The translations under genes were made by a program, and so were the position numbers. From the NCBI RefSeq assembly GCF_016899955.1, contig NZ_JACJJL010000006.1:1-64000 (forward strand): a DNA stretch of 64,000 nucleotides, written 5' to 3'. This DNA comes from Marseilla massiliensis. GTDB taxonomy: Bacteria > Bacteroidota > Bacteroidia > Bacteroidales > Bacteroidaceae. Below, piece by piece: positions 24,253 to 33,350 of this stretch (position 1 is the stretch's first letter; every line of letters starts with the position of its first letter). A model generated the notes under the pieces. It did no database searches. It saw only the letters and a program-made list of their open reading frames with translations, and was not told the DNA's origin.

Positions 24253-25290
24253 ATGCTTAAAGATTTGTTATCGCCTGCCGAATGCGGCATGCTGCGCTCA
24301 CTTATAGACGGCGCACACAATATAGTGATTTGTTGCCACGTCAACCCCGACGGCGACGCCATAGGGGCGAGCTTGGGCTGGGCCGAATACCTGAAGACGC
24401 TCGGCAAGGAGCCCGCCATAGTGGTGCCCGACCAGTTTCCCGACTTCCTGCAATGGATGCCGGGCACGGACACCATAGTGCGTTACGACAGGCGCAAGGA
24501 CGAGGCCGACGCCCTGTTTGCCGGTTCCGACCTGGTGTTCTGCCTTGATTTCAACCAGCCTTCGCGCACCGACGCCATGGCCGACGCCCTTGTGGGGGCT
24601 GCCGCGCCAAAGGTGATGTTCGACCATCACCTGGCTCCCGACATGCCCGGATGCTCACTCATGGTGTCGCGCACCGAGATGTGCTCGACGAGCGAGATTG
24701 TTTTCAGGGTGGTGTGGCAGCTCGGGGGCTTCGACAGGCTGGGGGCGGCATTCGCCGCACCGGTGTATTGCGGCATGATGACCGACACGGGGGGCTTCAC
24801 ATACAACAGCACCCGCCCCGGCATATACTTCATTATAAGCCAGTTGCTGACCAAGCAGATAGACAAGGACAAGATATACCGCAACGTTTACAACAACTAC
24901 AGCGAAAACAGGCTCAGGCTCGTGGGGTACGTGCTCTACCGCAAGCTCGTGGTAGACAGGGCGCGCCATGCCGCGTTCTTCACGCTCACACGGCGCGACC
25001 TGCTCGATTTCCACTTCATAAAAGGCGACGCCGAGGGGCTGGTGAACATACCGCTGCAGATTAAGGGGCTCAAACTGTCAATATCGTTGCGCGAAGACCG
25101 CGACCGCGACAACCTCGTGTGGGTGAGCCTGCGCTCCGTCGACGACTTCCCGTGCAACAAGGTTGCCGAGATGTTTTTCAACGGCGGTGGACACCTCAAC
25201 GCCTCGGGCGGCAGGCTCAACTGCAGCATCGACGAGGCCGTCGAGATAACCAAGAGGGCCATAGCACACTTTGAACCGACGTTAAAGTAG
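24253..25290 (+). CDS. nrnA: DHH-family bifunctional oligoribonuclease/PAP phosphatase NrnA
   Basis: A 345-residue DHH/DHHA1 phosphoesterase. The metal-binding motifs appear in order: HVNPDGDAIG (Asp33, Asp35), the signature DHH at residues 124-126 and MTDTGGF (Asp178). The C-terminal DHHA1 domain has GGGHLNASGG (about 311-320). NrnA degrades short RNA oligonucleotides to nucleotides and dephosphorylates 3'-phosphoadenosine-5'-phosphate. It heads a close group followed by a DUF4827 lipoprotein and glmM. Expression probably starts from the nearly leaderless promoter at 24237-24244. Confidence 0.88.
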   Translation: MLKDLLSPAECGMLRSLIDGAHNIVICCHVNPDGDAIGASLGWAEYLKTLGKEPAIVVPDQFPDFLQWMPGTDTIVRYDRRKDEADALFAGSDLVFCLDFNQPSRTDAMADALVGAAAPKVMFDHHLAPDMPGCSLMVSRTEMCSTSEIVFRVVWQLGGFDRLGAAFAAPVYCGMMTDTGGFTYNSTRPGIYFIISQLLTKQIDKDKIYRNVYNNYSENRLRLVGYVLYRKLVVDRARHAAFFTLTRRDLLDFHFIKGDAEGLVNIPLQIKGLKLSISLREDRDRDNLVWVSLRSVDDFPCNKVAEMFFNGGGHLNASGGRLNCSIDEAVEITKRAIAHFEPTLK

Positions 25291-25322
25291 CCTAATAATG
25301 CCCTTCGTTGCAAAGAATTTAT

Positions 25323-25330
25323 TAACTTTG
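25323..25330 (+). promoter_or_regulatory. promoter -7 element between nrnA and the DUF4827 gene
   Basis: TAACTTTG, about 100 bases before the lipoprotein gene, which would allow the DUF4827-glmM part to be transcribed on its own. Confidence 0.5.
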
Positions 25331-25432
25331 CCACGCTATTTTTCCATTACCCGCAGTGGCTGCCGCCGGCATGCAGGGCATTGGCGCCGAAGCGCCCGGG
25401 CCGCCACTGTGGACAAAATGTTTGAAACGACA

Positions 25433-26056
25433 ATGAAGAAGACTTTTTATGCCGTGCTCGCCATGGTTGCCGTGCTGGCTTTGGCTTCGTGCAACGACTA
25501 CGAGACCTATGGCGAGAAGAAAGAGAAAGAACAGGATGCGATAAACGCTTTCATCTCCGAAGAGGGGATAAAGGTGATAGGCGAAGACCAGTTTCATGCG
25601 CAGGGCGACTCCACCAGCGTCGAGGACAACGAGTTTGTATACCTCGACAACAGCGGCGTATACATGCAGATAGTGCGCAAGGGGTGCGGCGACGAGCTTG
25701 AGGAAAACAAGCAGGTCAACGTGCTGTGCCGCTACACCGAATACAACATACTCGACCGGGCCATGCAGACCCGCAACGACTACGACGCGCGCAATTACGA
25801 CAAGATGACCGTTGTGCGCACCGGGGCCACCTACACGGCCTCGTTCGTCAGCGGGGTAATGTATTCCACTTATGGCTCTTCGGTGCCTACAGGCTGGCTG
25901 GTGCCCTTTACATACATCAACATAGGGCGGCAGAACACTCCCGGAGAGGAGATTGCCATGGTCAAGCTCATCGTGCCCCACTCACAGGGGCAGACGTATG
26001 CCTCGACCAACGTTTATCCGTGTTATTATGTGATAACTTATCAGAGGGAAAGATAA
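25433..26056 (+). CDS. DUF4827-like lipoprotein
   Basis: The 207-residue product starts with a lipoprotein signal peptide (MKKTFYAVLAMVAVLALASC, lipobox LASC, Cys20). A short charged linker follows (KKEKEQDAINAFI), then a beta-rich domain with YMQIVRKGCGDELEENKQVNVLCRYTEYN. From memory this is the Bacteroidetes DUF4827 family, related to FKBP-type folds; enzymatic activity is unproven. The open frame extends upstream to 25298, but this ATG is the only one giving a signal peptide. Its stop codon abuts the glmM start. Confidence 0.7.
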   Translation: MKKTFYAVLAMVAVLALASCNDYETYGEKKEKEQDAINAFISEEGIKVIGEDQFHAQGDSTSVEDNEFVYLDNSGVYMQIVRKGCGDELEENKQVNVLCRYTEYNILDRAMQTRNDYDARNYDKMTVVRTGATYTASFVSGVMYSTYGSSVPTGWLVPFTYINIGRQNTPGEEIAMVKLIVPHSQGQTYASTNVYPCYYVITYQRER

Positions 26057-27448
26057 ATGACGCTAATAAAATCAATATCCGGCATACGCGGCACCATCGG
26101 GGGCCGCACGGGTGACACGCTCAACCCGCTTGACATAGTGAAGTTTACCACGGCTTACGCCGCCTTCATCAGGCGTGGGTGCAACAGCGGGCGGGGCAAG
26201 ATAGTGGTGGGCCGCGATGCCCGCATCTCGGGCGAGATGGTGCGCAGCATTGTCTGCGGAACGCTTCTTGGCATGGGCTTCGATGTGGTTGACATAGGGC
26301 TCGCCACGACACCGACCACCGAGCTCGCCGTGCGAATGTCGGGGGCCGACGGGGGCATCATCATCACTGCCAGCCACAACCCGAGGCAGTGGAATGCGCT
26401 CAAGCTGCTAAACAGTGAGGGCGAGTTCCTGACCAAGGCCGACGGCAACGAGGTGCTTGCCATGGCCGAGGCCGAAGACTTCTGCTATGCCGACGTCGAC
26501 CATGTGGGCTGTTACGTGCAGGATTCGTCGTATGCCCGCCGCCATGTCGAGTCGGTGCTGGCCCTGTCGCTTGTCGACGTTGAGGCTGTGCGCAAGGCCG
26601 GGTTCAAGGTGTGTGTCGACGCCATCAACAGCGTGGGCGGCGTCATCTTGCCTGAGTTGCTCGACAGGCTTGGCGTTGGCTACAATATGCTCAACGGCGA
26701 GCCCACGGGCGACTTCGCCCACAATCCGGAGCCTCTTGAGAAAAACCTGGGCGGGATAATGGCCGAGATGCGTGGCGGGGCCTACGACCTTGGCATTGTG
26801 GTCGACCCCGATGTAGACAGGCTTGCATTTATATGCGAAGACGGAAAGATGTTTGGCGAGGAGTATACGCTGGTCAGCGTGGCCGACTACGTGCTGGCCC
26901 ACACGCCCGGAAACACCGTGAGCAACCTCAGTTCCACCCGCGCGCTGCGCGATGTCACTGAGCGCCACGGGGGGAAATATGCTGCTTCGGCCGTTGGCGA
27001 GGTCAATGTGACCACGCTGATGAAGCAGACGGGGGCCGTCATCGGTGGCGAAGGCAACGGCGGGGTAATATATCCCGAGAGCCATTACGGGCGCGACGCC
27101 CTGGTTGGCATAGCCTTGTTCCTGTCGGCCTTGGCCCACAAGGGGTGCAAGGCGAGCGAGCTTCGTGCAGGGCTGCCAACCTATTTCATGGCCAAAAACC
27201 GCATTGACCTCACGCCAGACACCGACATAGATGCCATATTGGAGCGCGTTAAGCAGATGTATAAAGACCAGAAGGTGAACGACATCGACGGTGTGAAGAT
27301 TGACTTCCCCGACAAATGGGTTCACCTGCGCAAGTCGAACACCGAGCCGATAATACGCGTTTACAGCGAGGCCCCGACAATCGACGAGGCCGAGGCCATC
27401 GGAAAGGAACTGATGCAGGTGGTTTACGACATGCAGCAGAATGCATGA
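26057..27448 (+). CDS. glmM: phosphoglucosamine mutase
   Basis: A 463-residue alpha-D-phosphohexomutase. The active-site serine lies in TASHNP (Ser106), the metal loop is DPDVDR (Asp250, Asp252, Asp254), the sugar-binding loop is GEGNGGVIYP, and the C-terminal phosphate-binding loop is RKSNTEPIIRVYSEA. GlmM converts glucosamine-6-phosphate to glucosamine-1-phosphate for peptidoglycan and LPS precursors; phosphomannomutase/phosphoglucomutase is the alternative reading. It begins directly after the DUF4827 stop codon and overlaps the next gene by ATGA. Confidence 0.85.
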   Translation: MTLIKSISGIRGTIGGRTGDTLNPLDIVKFTTAYAAFIRRGCNSGRGKIVVGRDARISGEMVRSIVCGTLLGMGFDVVDIGLATTPTTELAVRMSGADGGIIITASHNPRQWNALKLLNSEGEFLTKADGNEVLAMAEAEDFCYADVDHVGCYVQDSSYARRHVESVLALSLVDVEAVRKAGFKVCVDAINSVGGVILPELLDRLGVGYNMLNGEPTGDFAHNPEPLEKNLGGIMAEMRGGAYDLGIVVDPDVDRLAFICEDGKMFGEEYTLVSVADYVLAHTPGNTVSNLSSTRALRDVTERHGGKYAASAVGEVNVTTLMKQTGAVIGGEGNGGVIYPESHYGRDALVGIALFLSALAHKGCKASELRAGLPTYFMAKNRIDLTPDTDIDAILERVKQMYKDQKVNDIDGVKIDFPDKWVHLRKSNTEPIIRVYSEAPTIDEAEAIGKELMQVVYDMQQNA

Positions 27449-28023
27449 GCCGTCGCCTGCTCGTAATCAACGGCAGCCCGCGCCGTGGCGGCAACGTGGC
27501 AACCATGCTCGAGGCCATTGAGCGCGAGGCTGTTGGCAAAGGGTTCGACGTCGCCGTCGTGCGCATGGCCGACCTGCATGTGGCTCCATGTACGGGGTGC
27601 ATGGCGTGCCGGACCAAGGGCTGTTGCGTGCTTCCCGAAGACGATGCGCACCGCACGGCTGCGCTTTTGCGTGATGCCGATGCCGTGGTTGTGGGAGCCC
27701 CTTGTTACTGGGGCAACATGCCGGGGCAGCTGAAGGTGCTGTTCGACCGCATGGTCTACGCCATGATGGGCGAGGGAAAGCGTGGCTTGCCGCGCCCTCT
27801 GCACAAGGGCAAGCGGGCCATTATCGTGACTGCATGCACCACGCCGTGGCCTTTCAACATCCTGTTCGGCCAATCGGCCGGCACCGTCAGGGCCTTGCGC
27901 GAGATACTGCATTACAGCGGTTTCGGCATTGTCGGCACCGTGCAGCATGGCGGAACGAAAGGGGCGCCGCTGGTAGGAGCCCGCAAGTTGCGCCGTTGCG
28001 CCAGGCTTGTGGGCAGGCTTTAG
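27445..28023 (+). CDS. flavodoxin-fold NAD(P)H-dependent FMN reductase
   Basis: A 192-residue protein starting MSRRLLVINGSPRRGGN, the phosphate-binding loop of NADPH-dependent FMN reductases and iron-sulfur flavoproteins. CTGCMACRTKGCC (about residues 50-62) follows the C-x2-C-x2-C type of the flavoprotein subgroup, and APCYWGNMPGQLKVLFDR binds the flavin ring. It probably moves electrons to quinones, metals or other small acceptors; the partner is unknown. The start overlaps the end of glmM by four bases, showing co-translation. Confidence 0.78.
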   Translation: MSRRLLVINGSPRRGGNVATMLEAIEREAVGKGFDVAVVRMADLHVAPCTGCMACRTKGCCVLPEDDAHRTAALLRDADAVVVGAPCYWGNMPGQLKVLFDRMVYAMMGEGKRGLPRPLHKGKRAIIVTACTTPWPFNILFGQSAGTVRALREILHYSGFGIVGTVQHGGTKGAPLVGARKLRRCARLVGRL

Positions 28024-28315
28024 CCTCTACGGTGCGGCGTGGCACACGGGCTTCTATATCCTGATGCCGACTGTGCGGGCCTGAGCCTTTGCCCGAGGTG
28101 CAGGGTGTTGCGTGGCTACAAAGCAGCCGGCATGATGCCGCAAAGGGTGCTTGGGCGTTTGGCCGGCGTGCCACAAGCGCAATGATTTTGTTTGGCGGCC
28201 ATACGCATAGTGTTGGTTTAGCGGCGTTGAGCGACATGCCGATTGGTTGGCCATGGTGTCAACGCCGCCATACTGCAGCCGGGCTTGCGCCCCGTTTGCC
28301 GTTTCCAGGTTGTGT

Positions 28316-28825
28316 CTATAGCGTGTAAGATACTCCTATCGACAAGTAACCGCGCAGTTTGTTGTCCATGAATTCGGAGCGCGAGTCGTAATATCTTACT
28401 CCTATGCCGACGTTGGTGCCGAGGTCGCCCTTGCGTTTAGAAAGGCAGAGGTAGCCGTCGTAATATACGTATTTCCAGTCGTCGCTTTTCAGCGAAGCAC
28501 CGCCCGAGGCTTTCAGCGACAGCGCACACGTGTTGAAGTGCAGCATCTCGAAGCAGGCAAAGGCTCCTGCAGTGTTGTTCTTGGCAAACGTCCGCGCGTC
28601 GCCTTCTTCCATGAGGGCTATCGACTGCTCTATGCGCAGCCCGGCTTTCAGCCAGTTGGTGAAGCCATAGCCAACGTCGAGGCCCAGTTCTATCGGCGCA
28701 AACGACATGTCGTAGAACGAAGAGTGGGCGTCGACACCAAGCGTCAGTTCTTTCTTTTGTGCCGGAGCCGCTGCCGCAAAGCATCCTGTTAGCATCATGA
28801 TGAGTGTAAACCTCCGTATTTCCAT
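28316..28825 (-). CDS. outer-membrane beta-barrel protein (OMP1 of a paralogous pair)
   Basis: A 169-residue secreted protein with a signal peptide (cleavage likely at APAQ/KK, about residue 22) and alternating beta-strands typical of a small outer-membrane barrel: GYGFTNWLKAGLRIE, SLKASGGASLK, GIGVRYYDSRSEF, ending in a leucine after YLSIGVSY. The sequence is clearly paralogous to the frameshifted gene at 58265-58773 (shared GYGFT.W, SASGGASLK, W.Y.YYDG, ARYYDSR). It lies divergent from the TPR/HTH regulator at 29422, with a minus-strand promoter at 29076-29083. No domain beyond a generic porin-like barrel is recognised. Confidence 0.7.
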   Translation of the reverse strand: MEIRRFTLIMMLTGCFAAAAPAQKKELTLGVDAHSSFYDMSFAPIELGLDVGYGFTNWLKAGLRIEQSIALMEEGDARTFAKNNTAGAFACFEMLHFNTCALSLKASGGASLKSDDWKYVYYDGYLCLSKRKGDLGTNVGIGVRYYDSRSEFMDNKLRGYLSIGVSYTL

Positions 28826-29075
28826 AAGCGTAAACGGTTTTATTTGAAGAATATGTCAGTGTTCCATAACTTGGCGCTGCCGTCGGCCACGGATATTATT
28901 TATTGTATCGTGTGACCCAGCATGCCGTTTGCAATCGTTGTGCATGTTGTGTGCTTGCTTCACTTTTCCACCATTGCGTCATTGGTGCCAATGGCTGTTG
29001 CTTATGCGGGCGTCATGAGTGGAGCTGCTTCCTGTTTCATGATAGCAAGGTTTCAACCTGTAATAAATTGCGTTA

Positions 29076-29083
29076 CAAAGTTA
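29076..29083 (-). promoter_or_regulatory. promoter -7 element for OMP1
   Basis: The minus strand reads TAACTTTG about 250 bases before the OMP1 start. It leaves a long leader; a nearer start site was not seen. Confidence 0.45.
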
Positions 29084-29342
29084 TGGTTTTTGTGGAATTA
29101 TTGCTCATATATTAGTTGAATTATAGTTGAATTGTGCTTTTCAACTTTTGTTCAACGGTGAATTTTTGCGCACGAATAACAGATTGTAATATATGGAATG
29201 TCAATGTTTACCTTTCAACAGCCATTTTGAAAGTTGACAACATGCAGTGATTTATTATCGAATATAATTCGGATGAATGTGTAATGTTTTGCATGAAATG
29301 CGAAAAAATGGCCATTGTTATGGTTTGTTGGGTAAATTTTTC

Positions 29343-29350
29343 TACCTTTG
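29343..29350 (+). promoter_or_regulatory. promoter -7 element for TPR regulator 1
   Basis: TACCTTTG, about 70 bases before the ATG at 29422. The divergent space 28826-29421 thus holds one promoter for each gene and is AT-rich from about 29050. Confidence 0.55.
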
Positions 29351-29421
29351 TGTTACTGTTTTAAGTTGGTTTACGACCAATTGACAAGGTCTTTCATGAT
29401 AGAAATCTATTCTAATTGCGG

Positions 29422-31161
29422 ATGAAGTCAATATTTATATTTCCTTTTATCCTGGTTTTGTCCAGCCTCTTTTCGTGCGGACATCAAGGTTATCCGTCTT
29501 CGCTTCTTATTGCCGACAGTCTTTGTGAGGCAAATCCTGACAGTGCCATTGCTTTTTTGTCTGGATTGTCTTCTCATCAATCTGAGTTTGACGACGATTC
29601 TCGTTGGTATTACAGGTTGCTTTGTCTTAAAGCCAAGTGCAAGGCTTATATAAAATATAATGAGGGTGATAAGGTTGAGGCCATGGCTGTATTAGACCAT
29701 TACGAGAACAGTGGCGACCGCAATTTGTTGTCGCGTGCTTATTATTATGCGGGCAGTGTAGCCTATGATTTGGGGGATGCACCTGCTGGAGTAGAATATT
29801 TTCAACGTGCAATGGACGCATTGGCTGATACGACGGACTTGCAATTCCGCAGTGCTCTTAATTTCAGAATAGGTTTCTTATTGCTGAACCAAGGCGTGTA
29901 TGCTCCTTCGTTAGATTATTTTAGAACATCATATCACTTGGAACAGATACGTAAAGACACTGCAATGATGGTTTATTGTCTCGAAAAGCAGGCTTTTGCT
30001 TATATGGATTCGCATAAGATTGATAGTGCGTTATTGTATTTTAATCGTGCCATATCATTAGCAAAAACTCAAAGAAACTCTCTGTTAGTTAAGCAGATAA
30101 CAGCATCTTTGGCTTCTTACTATATAAAGAATAGTGAATATTCTATGGCTGATAGTTGTTTGGCACCATATATGGAGTATGTACATGATGCTGATAAAAT
30201 GGTGTTTTATGGCCTTATGGCCGATGTATGCATGAATACAGGGAGATGTGATAAGGGCAATATGTATTGTTTATATTTATTAGATAAAGGGGATGTTTAT
30301 TTCAAGCAAAAGGCCTGTCGGCTTCTTGTAATGTATCATTCGGCTCGGAATGACGTTCGCAATGCATCGCGATATATTGATTTGTATGACAAATACACAG
30401 ACTCTGTAAGGGTGATTGAGGCTGCAGACGTGGTGGCCCGTATGAATGCGAGCTACAATTACAGCAACTATAAGACCAAGGCGGCCAATCTGGAAGTGGA
30501 GAATGCCAGGGCCAACATGTGGAAAATGCTTTATGGCAGCCTTGCTTTTGTGCTTGCGGCATTGCTGATAGTGGGTTTGTTGTGGGTTCGCAAAAGGGCC
30601 AAGGCGCGCGAAATGCGCTTCGAAATACTGAAGCGCGACATGGCAGAGCACAGCGATGCCCATATTAGAGAACTGGAGGGGCGCATGGCAGAGTTGCAAT
30701 TGAAACTTGGCGAGGCCGAAAGGCATGGCGCACAACAGGCTCAGCAACTGGTTATGCAGCAGGCTCAGCTCGAAGCCCTTGTAGACATGGCAAACAGGCG
30801 GCGGTCAATCCGCACAACCATAAAGGAACGTCTGGCCGGTTCCTCAATATATATGATGGTGAGGGATGCAGCTGCTGCCGGTGCAATACTGTCTGATGCG
30901 GCATGGGATGAGCTTGATTCGTTTGTCAACGAACTGATACCCGGCTTTAAGGCGAGCCTTTATGGCATCAGCAAACTGAGCAAGCAAGACTACCACCTGT
31001 GCCTGCTTATCAGGCTCGGGGGGCTGAGCGGTACAGACATGGCCACGGTCATGGGCAGGACAAAGAGTGCGGTGTCGAAAGCAAAAACCAAGTTGCAAGA
31101 GCGTTTTATCGGTTCCGGTCGTGAGGCAGGTAACCTTGACGACTTCATTGCTTCGCTGTGA
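29422..31161 (+). CDS. membrane TPR/HTH regulator 1 (lipoprotein-type signal)
   Basis: A 579-residue protein of Bacteroidetes type. It has a signal peptide with lipobox LFSC (Cys19), TPR-like helical repeats (about residues 30-330: RAYYYAGSVAYDLGDAPAGVEYFQRAM and similar), one membrane span (about 367-389, ending in RKRAKAR), a coiled coil (about 395-455) and a C-terminal helix-turn-helix (about 519-562: DYHLCLLIRLGGLSGTDMATVMGR, then TKSAVSKAKTKLQERF, sigma-region-4/LuxR-like). The layout suggests a one-component regulator sensing in the periplasm and acting on DNA in the cytoplasm. ATG 29422 is preferred over TTG 29416. Bases 29422 to about 30420 are AT-rich, the rest GC-rich. It is paralogous to the gene at 55744. 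Confidence 0.8.
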   Translation: MKSIFIFPFILVLSSLFSCGHQGYPSSLLIADSLCEANPDSAIAFLSGLSSHQSEFDDDSRWYYRLLCLKAKCKAYIKYNEGDKVEAMAVLDHYENSGDRNLLSRAYYYAGSVAYDLGDAPAGVEYFQRAMDALADTTDLQFRSALNFRIGFLLLNQGVYAPSLDYFRTSYHLEQIRKDTAMMVYCLEKQAFAYMDSHKIDSALLYFNRAISLAKTQRNSLLVKQITASLASYYIKNSEYSMADSCLAPYMEYVHDADKMVFYGLMADVCMNTGRCDKGNMYCLYLLDKGDVYFKQKACRLLVMYHSARNDVRNASRYIDLYDKYTDSVRVIEAADVVARMNASYNYSNYKTKAANLEVENARANMWKMLYGSLAFVLAALLIVGLLWVRKRAKAREMRFEILKRDMAEHSDAHIRELEGRMAELQLKLGEAERHGAQQAQQLVMQQAQLEALVDMANRRRSIRTTIKERLAGSSIYMMVRDAAAAGAILSDAAWDELDSFVNELIPGFKASLYGISKLSKQDYHLCLLIRLGGLSGTDMATVMGRTKSAVSKAKTKLQERFIGSGREAGNLDDFIASL

Positions 31162-31528
31162 TAACGCCATTAGGCAACTGTCGGCTTGCGTTGATACGGG
31201 CGAACCCTAAGCCAGCTTGATGGGCTTTGGTTACAGCCGACGGTTATAAGGCTCGCCAAATGCACGTTGTAGCGCTATGCGAAAAGCTGTGGCTTGGCTT
31301 GCCAACGGCCCGCTGTCGCAGTGTGTTGGCTGTCAGTTGGTTACACTGCCTTTGCGTCCGCGGCTTGTTCGGGAGAATAAAACTAAGCCCCGTCTGTGCC
31401 GTGGCCGTGACAGTTGACGGGCCGGCTCCACAGCCCCCTAAGCCTGTTGCAGGTGGTATATAGAGCCATTCGTCTGTCAATTGCGTTAAATATCGTGTAC
31501 AATATAGCCAAAATACAGAAAAAAGTTA
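31162..31528. other. gene-free stretch before fumarase
   Basis: About 370 bases without a supportable gene. Open frames of 78 codons on both strands lack any recognisable feature. Confidence 0.4.
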
Positions 31529-31536
31529 TAACTTTG
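31529..31536 (+). promoter_or_regulatory. promoter -7 element for fumarase
   Basis: TAACTTTG, about 105 bases before the ATG at 31640. Confidence 0.55.
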
Positions 31537-31639
31537 CAGTCGTCACGCACGGCCGTCTGCGGCTCGCCGACAAACAGGTAACGCCTGCAGGTTCGGCCCG
31601 CCAGTGTTCAGGCCGACATTAAACTATCAAATAACTATT

Positions 31640-33289
31640 ATGGCAAGTACACCGGATTTCAAGTATGCCCCAATGTTCCAGTTGGGTAAGGATGAGACAG
31701 AATATTACCTCCTGAGCAAGGATGGTGTGTCGATGGGTGAGTTTGAAGGCAAGCCCATTCTCAAAGTATCGCCCGAGGCGCTGACCATGCTGGCCAATGC
31801 CGCCTTCCGCGACGTTAATTTCCTGCTGCGCCGTTCGCACAACGAGCAGGTGGCAAAGATACTGGGCGACCCCGAGGCCAGCGACAACGACAAGTATGTT
31901 GCGCTCACTTTCCTGCGCAATGCCGAGGTTTCGTGCAAGGGCAAGCTGCCTTTCTGCCAGGACACAGGCACGGCCATCATCCACGGAGAGAAGGGCCAGC
32001 AGGTGTGGACAGGCTTCTGCGACGAGGAGGCACTGTCGCTCGGCGTCTACAAGACATACACCGAGGAGAACCTGCGCTACTCACAGAACGCCCCGCTCAC
32101 CATGTATGACGAGGTGAACACGCGCTGCAACCTGCCCGCACAGATAGACATCGAGGCCACCGAGGGCTGCGAATACAAGTTCCTCTGCGTGGTCAAGGGC
32201 GGCGGTTCGGCCAACAAGACATACTTCTACCAAGAGACAAAGGCCCGCATACAGAACCCAGGCACGCTTGTCCCCTTCCTTGTCGAGAAGATGAAGACGC
32301 TCGGCACGGCCGCTTGCCCGCCTTACCACATAGCCTTTGTCATCGGCGGCACATCGGCAGAGAAGAACCTGCTCACGGTAAAGCTCGCCTCGACACACTA
32401 TTACGACAACCTGCCAACGACGGGCGACGAGACAGGGCGCGCCTTCCGCGACGTGGAGCTGGAGAAGCAACTGCTCGACGAGGCCCACAAGATTGGCCTT
32501 GGCGCACAGTTCGGCGGCAAGTATTTCGCCCATGACATACGCGTAATCCGTCTGCCGCGCCACGGCGCCAGCTGCCCGATAGGCCTCGGAGTGAGCTGCT
32601 CGGCCGACCGCAACATAAAGGCAAAGATAGACAAGGACGGTATATGGATAGAGAAACTGGACGACAACCCCGGCTCGCTCATACCCGAAGAACTGCGTAA
32701 CGCAGGCGAGGGCAATGCCGTGCGCATAGACCTCAACCAGCCCATGAGCGAGATATGCAACATACTTTCGCAGTATCCCGTGGCCACACGAGTGAGCCTC
32801 AACGGCACCATCATCGTGGCACGCGACATCGCCCATGCAAAGCTCAAGGCCCGCCTTGATGCCGGCGAAGACCTGCCGCAGTACTTCAAAGACCATCCCG
32901 TGCTCTACGCCGGGCCGGCAAAGACGCCCGAGGGAATGCCCTGCGGATCGATGGGCCCCACAACGGCCAACCGCATGGACCCCTACGTAGACGAGTTCCA
33001 AGACCATGGCGGTTCGATGGTGATGATAGCCAAGGGCAACCGCACGCAGGTGGTCACCGACGCCTGCAAGAAGCACGGCGGCTTCTACCTCGGAAGCATA
33101 GGCGGCCCGGCTGCCGTGCTCTCGATGAACAGCATCAAGAGCATTGAGTGCGTAGAGTATCCGGAGCTCGGAATGGAGGCCATCTGGAAGATAGAGGTTA
33201 AGGACTTCCCTGCGTTCATACTTGTTGACGACAAGGGCAACGACTTCTTTAAGCAACTGAAGCCTTGGGCTCCCGTGTGCGGCAAGTAA
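31640..33289 (+). CDS. fumA: class I (iron-sulfur) fumarate hydratase
   Basis: The 549-residue product matches class I fumarases of FumA/FumB type, with both the N-terminal catalytic and C-terminal beta domains in one chain. The cluster-binding region shows [10 protein letters not shown]; further landmarks are [18 protein letters not shown], the late cysteine in GVSCSADRN, and [16 protein letters not shown] in the C-terminal domain. It converts fumarate and malate in the reductive branch of anaerobic succinate/propionate metabolism, which fits the nearby carboxylase. The open frame extends to 31604, but [13 protein letters not shown] from 31640 is the expected N-terminus. Confidence 0.9.
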   Translation: MASTPDFKYAPMFQLGKDETEYYLLSKDGVSMGEFEGKPILKVSPEALTMLANAAFRDVNFLLRRSHNEQVAKILGDPEASDNDKYVALTFLRNAEVSCKGKLPFCQDTGTAIIHGEKGQQVWTGFCDEEALSLGVYKTYTEENLRYSQNAPLTMYDEVNTRCNLPAQIDIEATEGCEYKFLCVVKGGGSANKTYFYQETKARIQNPGTLVPFLVEKMKTLGTAACPPYHIAFVIGGTSAEKNLLTVKLASTHYYDNLPTTGDETGRAFRDVELEKQLLDEAHKIGLGAQFGGKYFAHDIRVIRLPRHGASCPIGLGVSCSADRNIKAKIDKDGIWIEKLDDNPGSLIPEELRNAGEGNAVRIDLNQPMSEICNILSQYPVATRVSLNGTIIVARDIAHAKLKARLDAGEDLPQYFKDHPVLYAGPAKTPEGMPCGSMGPTTANRMDPYVDEFQDHGGSMVMIAKGNRTQVVTDACKKHGGFYLGSIGGPAAVLSMNSIKSIECVEYPELGMEAIWKIEVKDFPAFILVDDKGNDFFKQLKPWAPVCGK

Positions 33290-33350
33290 ATGCAATACAT
33301 TAGTCCTCACCTCGACCCGGGGCGGGGACTATTTTCTTTACTGATAAGAT

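Noticed and set aside
25298..25432. N-terminal extension of the DUF4827 protein
   Set aside because: It would bury the lipoprotein signal behind 45 Arg-rich residues and overlap the promoter at 25323.
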